NCBI GenBank assembly: GCA_017469925.1
Contig: JAFUFK010000013.1
Location: forward strand, 186,001-250,000
DNA length: 64,000 nucleotides
Source: Bacteroidaceae bacterium
GTDB taxonomy: Bacteria; Bacteroidota; Bacteroidia; Bacteroidales; Bacteroidaceae
Direction of reading: 5' to 3'
The position numbers and the translations under genes are program-made. Under the pieces are notes generated by a model. It did no database searches, had not been told where the DNA came from, and saw only the letters and a list, made by a program, of their open reading frames with translations. Numbering within the stretch: position 1 is the stretch's first letter; every line of letters starts with the position of its first letter. This document shows positions 17,613 through 26,432 of this stretch, piece by piece.

Positions 17613-19247
17613 ATGGGAGTTCAGGCGATTATCGTGGCCGTAGTACTGCTGTTCATGCTCGTAGCACTGATGCGCGAGTGTCTGCGGCCCGGTCTAATCC
17701 TGTTTACGGCAGTTGTCATGCTGCTCGTCGCAGGCATCATCAATCCCGAGGAGGCACTGAAGGGCTTCTCTAACAAGGGTATGATAACCGTAGCCTTGCT
17801 CTATCTCGTGAGCGAGGGAGTGCGCAAGAGCGGTCTGCTCGAGCGCATCGTCTATCGCGTCTTGCCGACCAAGAACGTGACCATCACGCGAGCCAACCTG
17901 CGGTTCTATCCCATCGTGTCGCTCATCTCGGCCTTCTTCAACAACACGCCGGTGGTCGTCATCTTTGCCCCGATGATAAAGAACTGGGCGCGCAAGATGA
18001 AGTTGCCACCGACGAAGTTCCTCATCCCCCTGTCGTACGCCACCGTCATCGGCGGTATCTGTACGCTGATTGGTACCACCACCAACCTGGTACTCCACGG
18101 CATGCTACTCCAGGAGCACAAGGACGAGGTTGCGGCCTTCGAGGACTCTAAGGGAGCCGTAGAGGGCATCCTCTTGCGCTTCAACATCGACGGTATGCAC
18201 ATGTTCGAGCTCACCAAGGTGGGCATCTTCATCGCCCTGGCGGGCCTCGTTTACCTTATCTTCTTTTCGAAGTACCTCCTTCCCGACAACCGCAAGGCTG
18301 AGGAGGAGGCCGAGGAGCAGGCCATCATACCGCCAGGCGCCGTCCGCCACGAGGTGATGCTGGGCAACCGTTTCCCTGGACTGGGCAAGACGCTCCACCA
18401 GTTCGACTTCTACCGCCGGTACGGTGGCCACGTGCGGGCCATCTCGCGCGGCGGCGAAATACTGGAGGGCGACTACATGAACATGCGCCTGACACACGAG
18501 GACACGCTCATCGTCGATGCTCCGGCCGACTTCAAGGAGACCTGGAAGGACAGTCGCGTCTTCTGGATGGTCAACCGCGTGGGCGACTACGAACCGCCCA
18601 TGGGCACGAAGAAGCGTTGGCTGGCGCTGGCCCTGCTCATCATCATGATTATCGGCGCCACCGTGGGCGAGTTGCCCATCGTCACCGACCACTTCCGGTT
18701 CATCAAACTCGACATGTTCTTCTTCGCCTGCGTCGTTACGATTATCATGGCCTGGACGCGCATGTTCTCCCCCCGCAAGTACACGAAGTACTTCTCCTGG
18801 GACGTGCTCATCACCATAGCCTGCGCCTTTGCCATATCAACGGCCATGACCAAGTCGGGCTTTGCCGACTTCGTGGCCGGCTACATCATCCGCCTGACCG
18901 ACGCCGTGGGCGGCACCGACTATGGCATCTACGTCATCCTGGCCGCACTGTTCCTGATTACGAACGTCTTCACGGAACTCATCACCAACAACGCCGCCGC
19001 CGCACTGGCCTTCCCCCTGGCCCTCTCGGTCAGCGAAAAGTTGGGAGCCAACCCCATGCCCTTCGTCGTCTGCATCTGCTTTGCTGCCTCGAGCGCATTC
19101 TCTACGCCCATCGGCTATCAGACGAACCTCATCGTGCAGGGTATCGGCGGCTACAAGTTTACGGACTTCGTGAAGGTCGGCCTGCCCATGAACATTATCG
19201 TCTTCCTGCTCTCCGTAATCCTGATACCCATCGTTTACGGCATGTAG
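17613..19247 (+). CDS. SLC13-type anion permease with RCK/TrkA-C domain
   Basis: 544 residues. About ten hydrophobic segments in two blocks flank a soluble middle part (about 240-320) with a TrkA-C-like segment (GGHVRAISRGGEILEGDY). Permease hallmarks are FFNNTPVVVIFAPM and IGGICTLIGTTTNLV in the first half and FTELITNNAAAALAFP in the second. Family members move sulfate, dicarboxylates or other divalent anions, often with Na+. Sulfate is attractive because a PAPS-forming operon lies downstream, but a TonB locus and two terminators separate them. It starts 41 bases after carB. Confidence 0.85.
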   Translation: MGVQAIIVAVVLLFMLVALMRECLRPGLILFTAVVMLLVAGIINPEEALKGFSNKGMITVALLYLVSEGVRKSGLLERIVYRVLPTKNVTITRANLRFYPIVSLISAFFNNTPVVVIFAPMIKNWARKMKLPPTKFLIPLSYATVIGGICTLIGTTTNLVLHGMLLQEHKDEVAAFEDSKGAVEGILLRFNIDGMHMFELTKVGIFIALAGLVYLIFFSKYLLPDNRKAEEEAEEQAIIPPGAVRHEVMLGNRFPGLGKTLHQFDFYRRYGGHVRAISRGGEILEGDYMNMRLTHEDTLIVDAPADFKETWKDSRVFWMVNRVGDYEPPMGTKKRWLALALLIIMIIGATVGELPIVTDHFRFIKLDMFFFACVVTIIMAWTRMFSPRKYTKYFSWDVLITIACAFAISTAMTKSGFADFVAGYIIRLTDAVGGTDYGIYVILAALFLITNVFTELITNNAAAALAFPLALSVSEKLGANPMPFVVCICFAASSAFSTPIGYQTNLIVQGIGGYKFTDFVKVGLPMNIIVFLLSVILIPIVYGM

Positions 19248-19270
19248 CCGCCAGACGTCCCGACGAACGC

Positions 19271-19320
19271 CATGCGGCCCCGTATCCGACATCTTCGGTG
19301 CGGGGCCGCATGCGCGCTTT
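19271..19320 (+). terminator. Terminator after the SLC13 permease
   Basis: A perfect 12-bp inverted repeat, CATGCGGCCCCG (19271-19282) with CGGGGCCGCATG (19301-19312), is followed by a short T-run. Confidence 0.75.
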
Positions 19321-19345
19321 TCGGCTCCTGCATCATGCCATTTTT

Positions 19346-19539
19346 TCATGTATCATGACGATTCTGCGTCATGATACATGACAGTTTCGTGTCATGAATC
19401 ATCAGACGAAATCGTCATCTACACCACGTTTACGCCTTGTCTTTGTGACGAAAATTTGGCATCCTTACCACACGTCTGTGTCATGATGGAGAAAGTGTGT
19501 TGTAATGATACATCACGTGCTTTCGTGATGAGGTAGGGG
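19346..19539. repeat. Tandem 22-23-bp palindromic array B
   Basis: Units built on GTCATG-N3-CATGAC begin at 19346, 19368, 19391 and 19414, and again at 19480, 19502 and 19525, so spacing is 22-23 bp. The unit at 19368 (GTCATGATACATGAC) is a perfect palindrome; later units decay. Units 19347-19360 and 19367-19380 are also perfect inverted repeats of each other. The weaker stretch 19429-19479 keeps the period only loosely. No gene is visible between 19248 and 19700. Confidence 0.75.
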
Positions 19540-19617
19540 ATCGCCCGTCATTACTGACCAGGACGCACTCACTATTAGTTGTGAAAAGCCGTCCGAGAGA
19601 ATCATCGTTTATGGGTA

Positions 19618-19648
19618 TTGCGGGAATGGAATTCTCTCTCTACCTTTG
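19618..19648 (+). promoter_or_regulatory. Promoter of the TonB receptor operon
   Basis: TTG (19618-19620), 20-base spacer, TACCTTTG (19641-19648), 52 bases before the ATG. No recognisable Fur box was seen nearby. Confidence 0.8.
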
Positions 19649-19700
19649 CCTCCGGAAATGCAACAGACAGGAGCAAAAAACAACATAAACTAAGAAAAAA

Positions 19701-22043
19701 ATGAAGCGACTATTTACCCTGATTACATGGATGATGACTACCTGTATGATGGCCCAGGCCCAGACGGGCCGCATCGAAGGCAGCATCACAGACCACGAGA
19801 CGGGCGAGCCCCTGATTGGTGCCACGGTGCGCATTCGCGAACTGGAACTCACCGAGGTTAGTGACGAACAAGGCCACTTCGCCTTCCGCGAACTGCCCTC
19901 TGGCAGCTACACGCTGGCAGTCTCCTACATAGGCTTCCAGCCCATGAGCCGCCGCGTAGCCACGTCGGATGGCTCGAAGACCCGCCGGCTGAAGTTGTCT
20001 CTGCACCCGGTGGCCAACGAGATAGTGGAGGTAGAGGTGGTGGCCAAGAGCGAGGCCCGGCGCATACGCGAGCAGGCCATGCCCGTGACCGTCATCAGCA
20101 TGCAACAGCTACAGGGCACGGTGAGCGACGTAGAGAGCATACTGGCCAAGACGGTCGGCGTGACCATTCGCCAGACGGGTGGCGTGGGCAGTTCGTCGCG
20201 CATATCGCTGCGAGGACTCGAGGGCAAACGCATCGGATTCTTTATCGACGACACGCCCATGGGCGACCAGAGCGACTTCCTGGACCTGAACGACATACCC
20301 GTGGACATGATAGACCGCATAGAGATATTCAAGGGCGTCGTGCCGGCCAAGTTCGGCGGCTCGTCGATGGGCGGTGCGGTAAACATCGTCCTCAAGGAAT
20401 ACCCCGACCGATATGCCGACCTCAGTTACACGATGCAGTCGTTCCACACCCACAAGGCACAGACCGTAGTGAAGCGTAACCTGAAGGATGCGGGGGTAGT
20501 CTTCGGCGTGGGCGGCGGCTACACCTACTCGAAGAACGACTACAAGATGGACTCGCCCCACGTCGAAGGCCTGCGCATCAGGCGCAACCACGACAAGTAC
20601 AAGAAACTCCTCCTGGGCGGGAGCATGAAAGCCAAGCGATGGTGGTTCGACGAACTGGAGCTGGAGCCCTTCTTCGTCAACACCTATCACGACATACAGG
20701 GCATCGAATACGACATACGCAAGGCCCACACCACATCGAGCATGGGCGGCGTGAACAACAAACTGGAGAAGAAAGACTTCCTCGTCCCCGGCCTGGACAT
20801 GGAGATGAACAACGCCGTGGCCTACACCCGATACCACCTCATCGACACGGCACGCACCTACCACGACTGGCTGGGCAACACCTATCCCACGCCGTCGCTC
20901 TACGGCGGAGAGATCGGCAACCGATTCGCCTCGAGGTCCAACAACGGCAAGTTCACCTACATGAACAAGCTAAACCTCGAGTACCTCATCACGAAAAACC
21001 ATACGCTCAACTTCAACTCCGTCTTCACCCTGGCCAATGGCGACCCCAGCGACACGCTGAAGTGGACAAGCCTGGGGAAGCGCGTTGACTTCGACTCGCG
21101 CATGCGCAGTTGGGTGGGCGGTCTCAACTACGACTACCGCACCACCAACGACCGTTTCCTCAACTCCCTCACAGGCCGGTTCTACCACTACACCATGAAG
21201 ACGCGCTACCAGAACATCTACGTCTCCACACCTCCGGAGGACATACACCTGCGCAAGCATAGCCTGGGCTTCAGCGAGGCCATGCGCTACCGCTTCACGC
21301 CGGCCCTGATGGCCAAGGCTTCGGGGGGATACGACGTGCGCATCCCTTCGGAAGAGGAACTCCTGGGCGACGGCTACACCATAACCCCGAGCGACCGCCT
21401 CAGCCCCGAACGCAACCTCAATGCCAACCTGGGCCTGCTCTACGACCTCACGGGGCGCCATCGCAGCAACCTGCAAGTGGAACTCAACGGCTACTACATG
21501 CACGTACACGACATGATACGCTTCGTCAAGGGCATACTGGGGGCCCAGTACCAGAACTTCGGCGAGATGCGTACGCTGGGCGTGGAGTTCGACGTCAAGG
21601 CCGACGTCCTGCCCTTCCTCTACGCCTACGGCAACGTCACCTTCCAGGACCTTCGCGACACCCGCAAGTACGAAGAGGGCACCCAACTGCCCAACATGAC
21701 GAAGGGTAAGCGCATGCCCAACATCCCCTACCTGATGGCCAATGCCGGCGTAGAACTGCACCGCGAGAACCTCTTTGGCGGCTGTGGCCACAATACTCGC
21801 CTGTTCGCCGACATGGCCTTCATCGAAGAGTACTACTACGACTTCGAACTGACCGAGACCGAAAAACGACGCATCCCTCGCACGCTCACCTTCGACCTGG
21901 GCTTCGAGCACAGCTTCATGCACCAGCGCCTCTACCTCTCGGGCAAGGTGGCCAATGTGGGCAACCGCAAGGTAATCTCCGAGTTCAACCGCCCCCTGCC
22001 AGGCCGCTCGTTCGGCATGAAACTAAGATACATCTTTAAGTAA
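19701..22043 (+). CDS. TonB-dependent outer-membrane receptor, XusA-like by context
   Basis: 780 residues. A signal peptide (1-21) leads into a CarboxypepD_reg-like domain (about 23-100, with GEPLIGATVRI and YIGFQPMSRR), a plug domain (about 115-225, with AMPVTVIS, SLRGLEGKRIG and KFGGSSMGGAVNI) and a 22-strand-type barrel ending in an aromatic strand (FGMKLRYIFK). It is not SusC-like and no SusD follows. The next gene is a DUF4374 lipoprotein, the partner type in xenosiderophore uptake loci (XusAB). Iron-siderophore import is therefore the likeliest role; vitamin or metal transport is possible. Confidence 0.88.
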   Translation: MKRLFTLITWMMTTCMMAQAQTGRIEGSITDHETGEPLIGATVRIRELELTEVSDEQGHFAFRELPSGSYTLAVSYIGFQPMSRRVATSDGSKTRRLKLSLHPVANEIVEVEVVAKSEARRIREQAMPVTVISMQQLQGTVSDVESILAKTVGVTIRQTGGVGSSSRISLRGLEGKRIGFFIDDTPMGDQSDFLDLNDIPVDMIDRIEIFKGVVPAKFGGSSMGGAVNIVLKEYPDRYADLSYTMQSFHTHKAQTVVKRNLKDAGVVFGVGGGYTYSKNDYKMDSPHVEGLRIRRNHDKYKKLLLGGSMKAKRWWFDELELEPFFVNTYHDIQGIEYDIRKAHTTSSMGGVNNKLEKKDFLVPGLDMEMNNAVAYTRYHLIDTARTYHDWLGNTYPTPSLYGGEIGNRFASRSNNGKFTYMNKLNLEYLITKNHTLNFNSVFTLANGDPSDTLKWTSLGKRVDFDSRMRSWVGGLNYDYRTTNDRFLNSLTGRFYHYTMKTRYQNIYVSTPPEDIHLRKHSLGFSEAMRYRFTPALMAKASGGYDVRIPSEEELLGDGYTITPSDRLSPERNLNANLGLLYDLTGRHRSNLQVELNGYYMHVHDMIRFVKGILGAQYQNFGEMRTLGVEFDVKADVLPFLYAYGNVTFQDLRDTRKYEEGTQLPNMTKGKRMPNIPYLMANAGVELHRENLFGGCGHNTRLFADMAFIEEYYYDFELTETEKRRIPRTLTFDLGFEHSFMHQRLYLSGKVANVGNRKVISEFNRPLPGRSFGMKLRYIFK

Positions 22044-22081
22044 AACAAACCCTTTTATTAACATCTAAAAACTTCAAGAAA

Positions 22082-23320
22082 ATGAGAACATTATCCCAAC
22101 TCAAACTGTTCGCCGTAGTGGCCGCGCTGTCACTACTCGTCGTATCATGTAAAGAGAATGACGACCCCAAACCAGGCCCCAACCCCACCACCACGTTGGT
22201 GGGCGGCGAAGGCAGCGTACTGATTGGTGCCACCATCAAGAATGCCGACGGCTCCAGCGGTACCAGCTACTTCCTGCAGATGCCTAAGCTCGAGGGCACC
22301 ATCAGCCTCACCAAGGCCATCCAGGCTGGTTTCGCCAGCACCATATCGGTCTTTGGCAACGACGTGTTCCTCTTCCCCGAATTCGGCAACGACGGCTCTC
22401 AGAAGATTATCCGCTACGAACGCTCCGGCGCCGGATTCAGCAAGAAGGCCGAACGCCAAATCATCCCCGGCTCGTACCCGCAGCACATGGTCCGCGTCAG
22501 CGATGAAAAAGGCTACATCCCCCTCTATACTTTAGGACGAGTAGAAATCGTGAACCCCAAGACGCTGGAGAAAACGGGGGAGATAGACCTCACCTCCTAT
22601 GCCCACCGTACGGCCAGCTGCGAACCGGCTCACGGCATCATACGCGACGGACTCTACTACCTGCCTCTCGACCAACTGAACGACTCGTGGATGCCTCACG
22701 AAGACTATCGCCAGTCCGACGTACTCATCATCGACACCAAGACCGACCAAGTAATCAAGCGCATCAGCGAGACCGAGAGTGGTCTGTGCTTTCCCACGCG
22801 TCCGATGCTGAAGGGCATGATATTCACCAACGAGCAGAATGACATATACATAGCCTGTGCCGGATACTTCGGCTACGACCCCAGTTACTTGAAGAACGGC
22901 TTCATCTGTATCCCAGCCGGTCAGCAAGAGTTCGACACCAGCCGCTCGTGGGACATCAGCGAGACCCTCATCGAAGGCACACATTACACCCCCTCGGCCG
23001 TCTATAACACCCAATATCTGGGCAACGGAATCGTGGCGGCCTACGTAGGCGTGCTCGAACTGACGGCAGGAAACCCCTATACGGCGCGCAACGCATTGGC
23101 CGTCATCATCGACCTCAATAAGCGTACTATTAAGCACATCGAGGGCATTCCCGCCACGGACGGCCATAGCATAGAAATCACCTACCACGACGGAATCGTC
23201 TATTTCGCATCCTTCGGCGAGCGTGCTGCGGGCGTATTCGCCTACAACCCGGCAAACGGGGACCTCAAACAGCAGCTGACGTGGAGCAATAATATCTCCT
23301 ACATCCACTTCTTCGAATAA
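22082..23320 (+). CDS. DUF4374 lipoprotein, XusB-like siderophore-binding candidate
   Basis: 412 residues. A lipoprotein signal ends at Cys23 (LLVVSCKEND), followed by acidic and Pro-rich residues that suit surface export in Bacteroidota. The rest reads as a beta-propeller: repeated blades such as GYIPLYTLGRVEIVNP, SDVLIIDTKT and VYFASFGERAAGVFAYNP. From memory XusB of Bacteroides thetaiotaomicron is a DUF4374 protein that binds ferric enterobactin. The XusC-type PepSY inner-membrane reductase is missing here, so the locus is incomplete or uses one elsewhere. A terminator follows. Confidence 0.82.
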   Translation: MRTLSQLKLFAVVAALSLLVVSCKENDDPKPGPNPTTTLVGGEGSVLIGATIKNADGSSGTSYFLQMPKLEGTISLTKAIQAGFASTISVFGNDVFLFPEFGNDGSQKIIRYERSGAGFSKKAERQIIPGSYPQHMVRVSDEKGYIPLYTLGRVEIVNPKTLEKTGEIDLTSYAHRTASCEPAHGIIRDGLYYLPLDQLNDSWMPHEDYRQSDVLIIDTKTDQVIKRISETESGLCFPTRPMLKGMIFTNEQNDIYIACAGYFGYDPSYLKNGFICIPAGQQEFDTSRSWDISETLIEGTHYTPSAVYNTQYLGNGIVAAYVGVLELTAGNPYTARNALAVIIDLNKRTIKHIEGIPATDGHSIEITYHDGIVYFASFGERAAGVFAYNPANGDLKQQLTWSNNISYIHFFE

Positions 23321-23355
23321 TAATCCGCCCGTGGGCCACAACCCGCCATAGCCAG

Positions 23356-23395
23356 ATGGCACCGGAACTGCATTCCTCAGGCTCCGGTGCCATTA
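23356..23395 (+). terminator. Terminator after the DUF4374 gene
   Basis: ATGGCACCGGA (23356-23366) pairs perfectly with TCCGGTGCCAT (23383-23393) across a 16-base loop, followed by a T-rich TATTCTC. Confidence 0.75.
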
Positions 23396-23431
23396 TTCTC
23401 TCCCGGCACACCCACATTCTATAGGCTGAAA

Positions 23432-23463
23432 TTTGCTTATATGAGGTTTTCTTCGTAACTTTG
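23432..23463 (+). promoter_or_regulatory. Promoter of the cysC-cysD-cysN-sulfotransferase operon
   Basis: TTTG (23432-23435), exactly 20 bases, TAACTTTG (23456-23463). This near-perfect Bacteroidota promoter decides the cysC start, because an earlier in-frame TTG at 23461 lies inside the -7 element. Confidence 0.88.
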
Positions 23464-23487
23464 CCCATTAATTGTGCATTTCTGACT

Positions 23488-24078
23488 ATGACAGATAACA
23501 TCTTTCCCGTCTATGACCGCATGATGACACGCTCGGACCGCGAGCGGTTGCTCCATCAGCGGGGCATGATGGTGTGGTTTACGGGCCTCTCGGGCTCGGG
23601 CAAGACCACCGTGGCGCTTGGCGTCGAGCGCGAGCTCCATCAGCGGGGCATCCTCTGCCGCATACTCGATGGCGACAACGTACGCGATGGCATCAACCGA
23701 GGCCTGGGCTTCTCGGCCGAAGACCGCCGGGAGAACATCCGCCGCATTGCCGAGGTCGGCCGTTTGATGGTCGATACGGGCGTGGTCGTACTGGCCTGCT
23801 TCGTCAGTCCTACGGAGGACCTCCGCCAGATGGCACGCGAGATTATCGGGGCGGACGATTTCTTCGAGGTCTATGTCTCTACGCCCATCGAGGAGTGCGA
23901 GCGTCGCGACGTCAAGGGACTCTATCGGCGTGCGCGCCAGGGCGAGGTGAAGAACTTCACGGGAATCAGTGCCCCCTTCGAGGCACCTGCCCATCCGGCC
24001 CTGAGCATCGACACGTCGGCCCTTCCGCTTAAGGAGAGCGTCGGAAAAGTATTGGAACTAATAACCGCAAAACAATAG
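23488..24078 (+). CDS. cysC: Adenylylsulfate (APS) kinase
   Basis: 196 residues from the ATG at 23488. The P-loop is [11 protein letters not shown], followed by the APS-binding [15 protein letters not shown] and the lid region [16 protein letters not shown]. All are as in CysC. It phosphorylates APS at the 3' position to make PAPS, the sulfonate donor. First gene of a four-gene operon ending in a sulfotransferase. No PAPS reductase or sulfite reductase is in the window, so the purpose here looks like sulfonation rather than sulfide production (inference). Confidence 0.95.
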   Translation: MTDNIFPVYDRMMTRSDRERLLHQRGMMVWFTGLSGSGKTTVALGVERELHQRGILCRILDGDNVRDGINRGLGFSAEDRRENIRRIAEVGRLMVDTGVVVLACFVSPTEDLRQMAREIIGADDFFEVYVSTPIEECERRDVKGLYRRARQGEVKNFTGISAPFEAPAHPALSIDTSALPLKESVGKVLELITAKQ

Positions 24079-24086
24079 AATTCTTT

Positions 24087-24992
24087 ATGGAATATAACCT
24101 TTCGCACCTGCAGGAACTGGAGACGGAGGCCATACACATCATTCGTGAGGTGGCCGCCGAGTTCGAAAATCCTGTAATGCTCTACAGCATCGGCAAGGAC
24201 TCCAGCGTAATGGTGCGCCTGGCCGAGAAAGCCTTTGCCCCTGGCAAGGTGCCCTTCCCCCTGATGCACATCGACTCGAAGTGGAAGTTCCGCGAGATGA
24301 TTGAGTTCCGCGACCGCTATGCCAAGGAGCACGGCTGGAACCTCATCGTGGAGTCGAACATGGAGGCCTTCAACGCAGGCGTTGGCCCGTTCACACACGG
24401 CAGTAAGGTCCACACCGACCTGATGAAGACCAAGGCCCTCTTGGATGCACTGAACAAGTACAAGTTCGACGCAGCCTTCGGTGGAGCCCGCCGCGACGAG
24501 GAGAAGAGCCGTGCCAAGGAGCGCATCTTCTCGTTCCGCGACAAGTTCAACCAGTGGGACCCCAAGAACCAGCGCCCAGAACTCTGGGACATCTATAACT
24601 CGCGCGTACACAAGGGCGAGTCGATTCGCGTCTTCCCCCTGTCGAACTGGACGGAACTCGACATCTGGCAGTACATCCGCCTCGAGAACATCCCCATCGT
24701 ACCCCTCTACTATGCCAAGGAGCGTCCGTGTCTGGAACTCGACGGCAACATCATCATGGCCGACGACGACCGCCTGCCCGAGGAGTATCGTCCGCTGGTC
24801 CGCCCGCGCATGGTGCGCTTCCGCACGCTCGGCTGCTGGCCCTTGACGGGAGCCATCGAGAGCACGGCCACGACCATCGAGGAGATAGTGGAGGAGATGA
24901 TGACCACCACGAAGAGCGAGCGCACGACGCGCGTCATCGACTTCGACCAAGAGGCCAGTATGGAACAAAAGAAACGTGAAGGATATTTTTAA
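24087..24992 (+). CDS. cysD: Sulfate adenylyltransferase subunit 2
   Basis: 301 residues, the normal CysD length. The PP-loop is [18 protein letters not shown], followed by [37 protein letters not shown] and the C-terminal [14 protein letters not shown], all typical. It adenylates sulfate to APS, driven by GTP hydrolysis in CysN. It starts 8 bases after cysC and is followed 5 bases later by cysN. Confidence 0.96.
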   Translation: MEYNLSHLQELETEAIHIIREVAAEFENPVMLYSIGKDSSVMVRLAEKAFAPGKVPFPLMHIDSKWKFREMIEFRDRYAKEHGWNLIVESNMEAFNAGVGPFTHGSKVHTDLMKTKALLDALNKYKFDAAFGGARRDEEKSRAKERIFSFRDKFNQWDPKNQRPELWDIYNSRVHKGESIRVFPLSNWTELDIWQYIRLENIPIVPLYYAKERPCLELDGNIIMADDDRLPEEYRPLVRPRMVRFRTLGCWPLTGAIESTATTIEEIVEEMMTTTKSERTTRVIDFDQEASMEQKKREGYF

Positions 24993-24997
24993 GAACT

Positions 24998-26431
24998 ATG
25001 GAAGAAAACAAACTTGACATACGGGCCTTCCTCGACGCCGACGAACGGAAGGACCTCCTGCGCCTGCTGACCGCAGGCTCTGTCGATGACGGCAAGAGCA
25101 CACTCATCGGACGCCTGCTCTTTGACTCCAAGAAACTCTACGAAGACCAGCTCCAAGCCCTCGAACGCGACTCCGTACGCGTAGGCAACGCCGGGGCAGG
25201 GGAGATAGACTATGCCCTGCTGCTCGACGGACTGAAGGCCGAACGCGAGGAGGGCATCACCATCGACGTAGCCTATCGCTACTTCTCCACCAACCAACGC
25301 AAGTTCATCATCGCCGACACGCCGGGTCACGAGCAATATACCCGCAACATGATCACGGGCGGCTCCACAGCCAACCTGGCCATCATACTGGTCGATGCAC
25401 GCGCCGGAGTCATCACCCAGACGCGCCGCCACACGTTCCTCGTCAGCCTGCTCGGCATCAAGCACATCGTGCTCGCCGTGAACAAGATGGACCTTGTCGG
25501 CTTCAGCAAGGACGTCTTCGACAAGATACGCGACGAATACCTCGCCCTGACCACCCAATTGGGTATCGAGGACGTCACCTGCTTCCCCATCTCGGCCAAG
25601 CTTGGCGACAACGTCGTAGAACTCAGTCCCAACACTCCCTGGTACGAGGGCACCACACTGCTCGACTACCTCGAGACCGTGCCCATCCACCGCGACCGCA
25701 ACATGCAGGACTTCCGCTATCCCGTCCAGTACGTCCTGCGCCCCAACCTCGACTTCCGCGGCTTCTGCGGCAAGATAGCCAGCGGCGTCATCCGCCAGGG
25801 CGACGAGGTAGTAGCCCTGCCCTCGATGAAGCACAGCCACGTCAAGGGCATCCACACCTACGACGGCGAACTCACCGAAGCCTTCTGCCCCCAGAGCGTA
25901 ACCCTCACCCTGGAGGACGAAATCGACATCTCGCGAGGCGAAATGCTCGTCCGCCCCGACAACCTGCCCCATATCGGCCGCTACTTCGAGACGATGCTCG
26001 TCTGGATGGACGAGGAGCCCATGGACCGCTCGAAACAGTTCTTCCTGAAGCACAACACCAACACCACGCGCGCCACCATCGACTCCCTCGAGTACCGCAT
26101 CGACGTCAACACGATGGAACACCTCGAAGGGCGCGACTTCCGTCTCAACGAGATAGGTTGCGTCCACATCACCACGGCCAAGACACTCTTCTTCGACTCC
26201 TATCGCGACAACCGCGCCACGGGAGCCTTCATCCTTATCGACCCCATCACCAACAACACCTCCGCCGTAGGCATGATTGTCCGTCCGCTCGAAGGCGACG
26301 AAGCCAACACCGCCGACCTGCCCGCGCTCGACCTGCCCCGCCTGGGCATCACCCCCGACCACTACGAAGCCATCGAGCGCGCTGTCAAGGACTTGGAACG
26401 CCAGGGCCTGGAAGTTAAAATCGTAAAATAA
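24998..26431 (+). CDS. cysN: Sulfate adenylyltransferase subunit 1 (GTPase)
   Basis: 477 residues, CysN alone without a fused CysC domain. Elongation-factor-type GTPase motifs are [12 protein letters not shown] (G1), DTPGHEQY (G3) and NKMD (G4), followed by two beta-barrel domains. It forms the ATP sulfurylase complex with CysD. The sulfotransferase gene begins one base after its stop, so the donor-making enzymes and the transferase are almost certainly on one transcript. Confidence 0.96.
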   Translation: MEENKLDIRAFLDADERKDLLRLLTAGSVDDGKSTLIGRLLFDSKKLYEDQLQALERDSVRVGNAGAGEIDYALLLDGLKAEREEGITIDVAYRYFSTNQRKFIIADTPGHEQYTRNMITGGSTANLAIILVDARAGVITQTRRHTFLVSLLGIKHIVLAVNKMDLVGFSKDVFDKIRDEYLALTTQLGIEDVTCFPISAKLGDNVVELSPNTPWYEGTTLLDYLETVPIHRDRNMQDFRYPVQYVLRPNLDFRGFCGKIASGVIRQGDEVVALPSMKHSHVKGIHTYDGELTEAFCPQSVTLTLEDEIDISRGEMLVRPDNLPHIGRYFETMLVWMDEEPMDRSKQFFLKHNTNTTRATIDSLEYRIDVNTMEHLEGRDFRLNEIGCVHITTAKTLFFDSYRDNRATGAFILIDPITNNTSAVGMIVRPLEGDEANTADLPALDLPRLGITPDHYEAIERAVKDLERQGLEVKIVK

Positions 26432-26432
26432 C

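Noticed and set aside
19346-19539. CRISPR array
   Set aside because: Units are directly adjacent palindromes with a 22-23-bp period and no unique spacers, and no cas genes are near.
19701-23320. SusC/SusD polysaccharide utilisation locus
   Set aside because: The receptor is about 200 residues shorter than SusC and the partner is a DUF4374 propeller lipoprotein, not a helical SusD. No glycosidase is attached.
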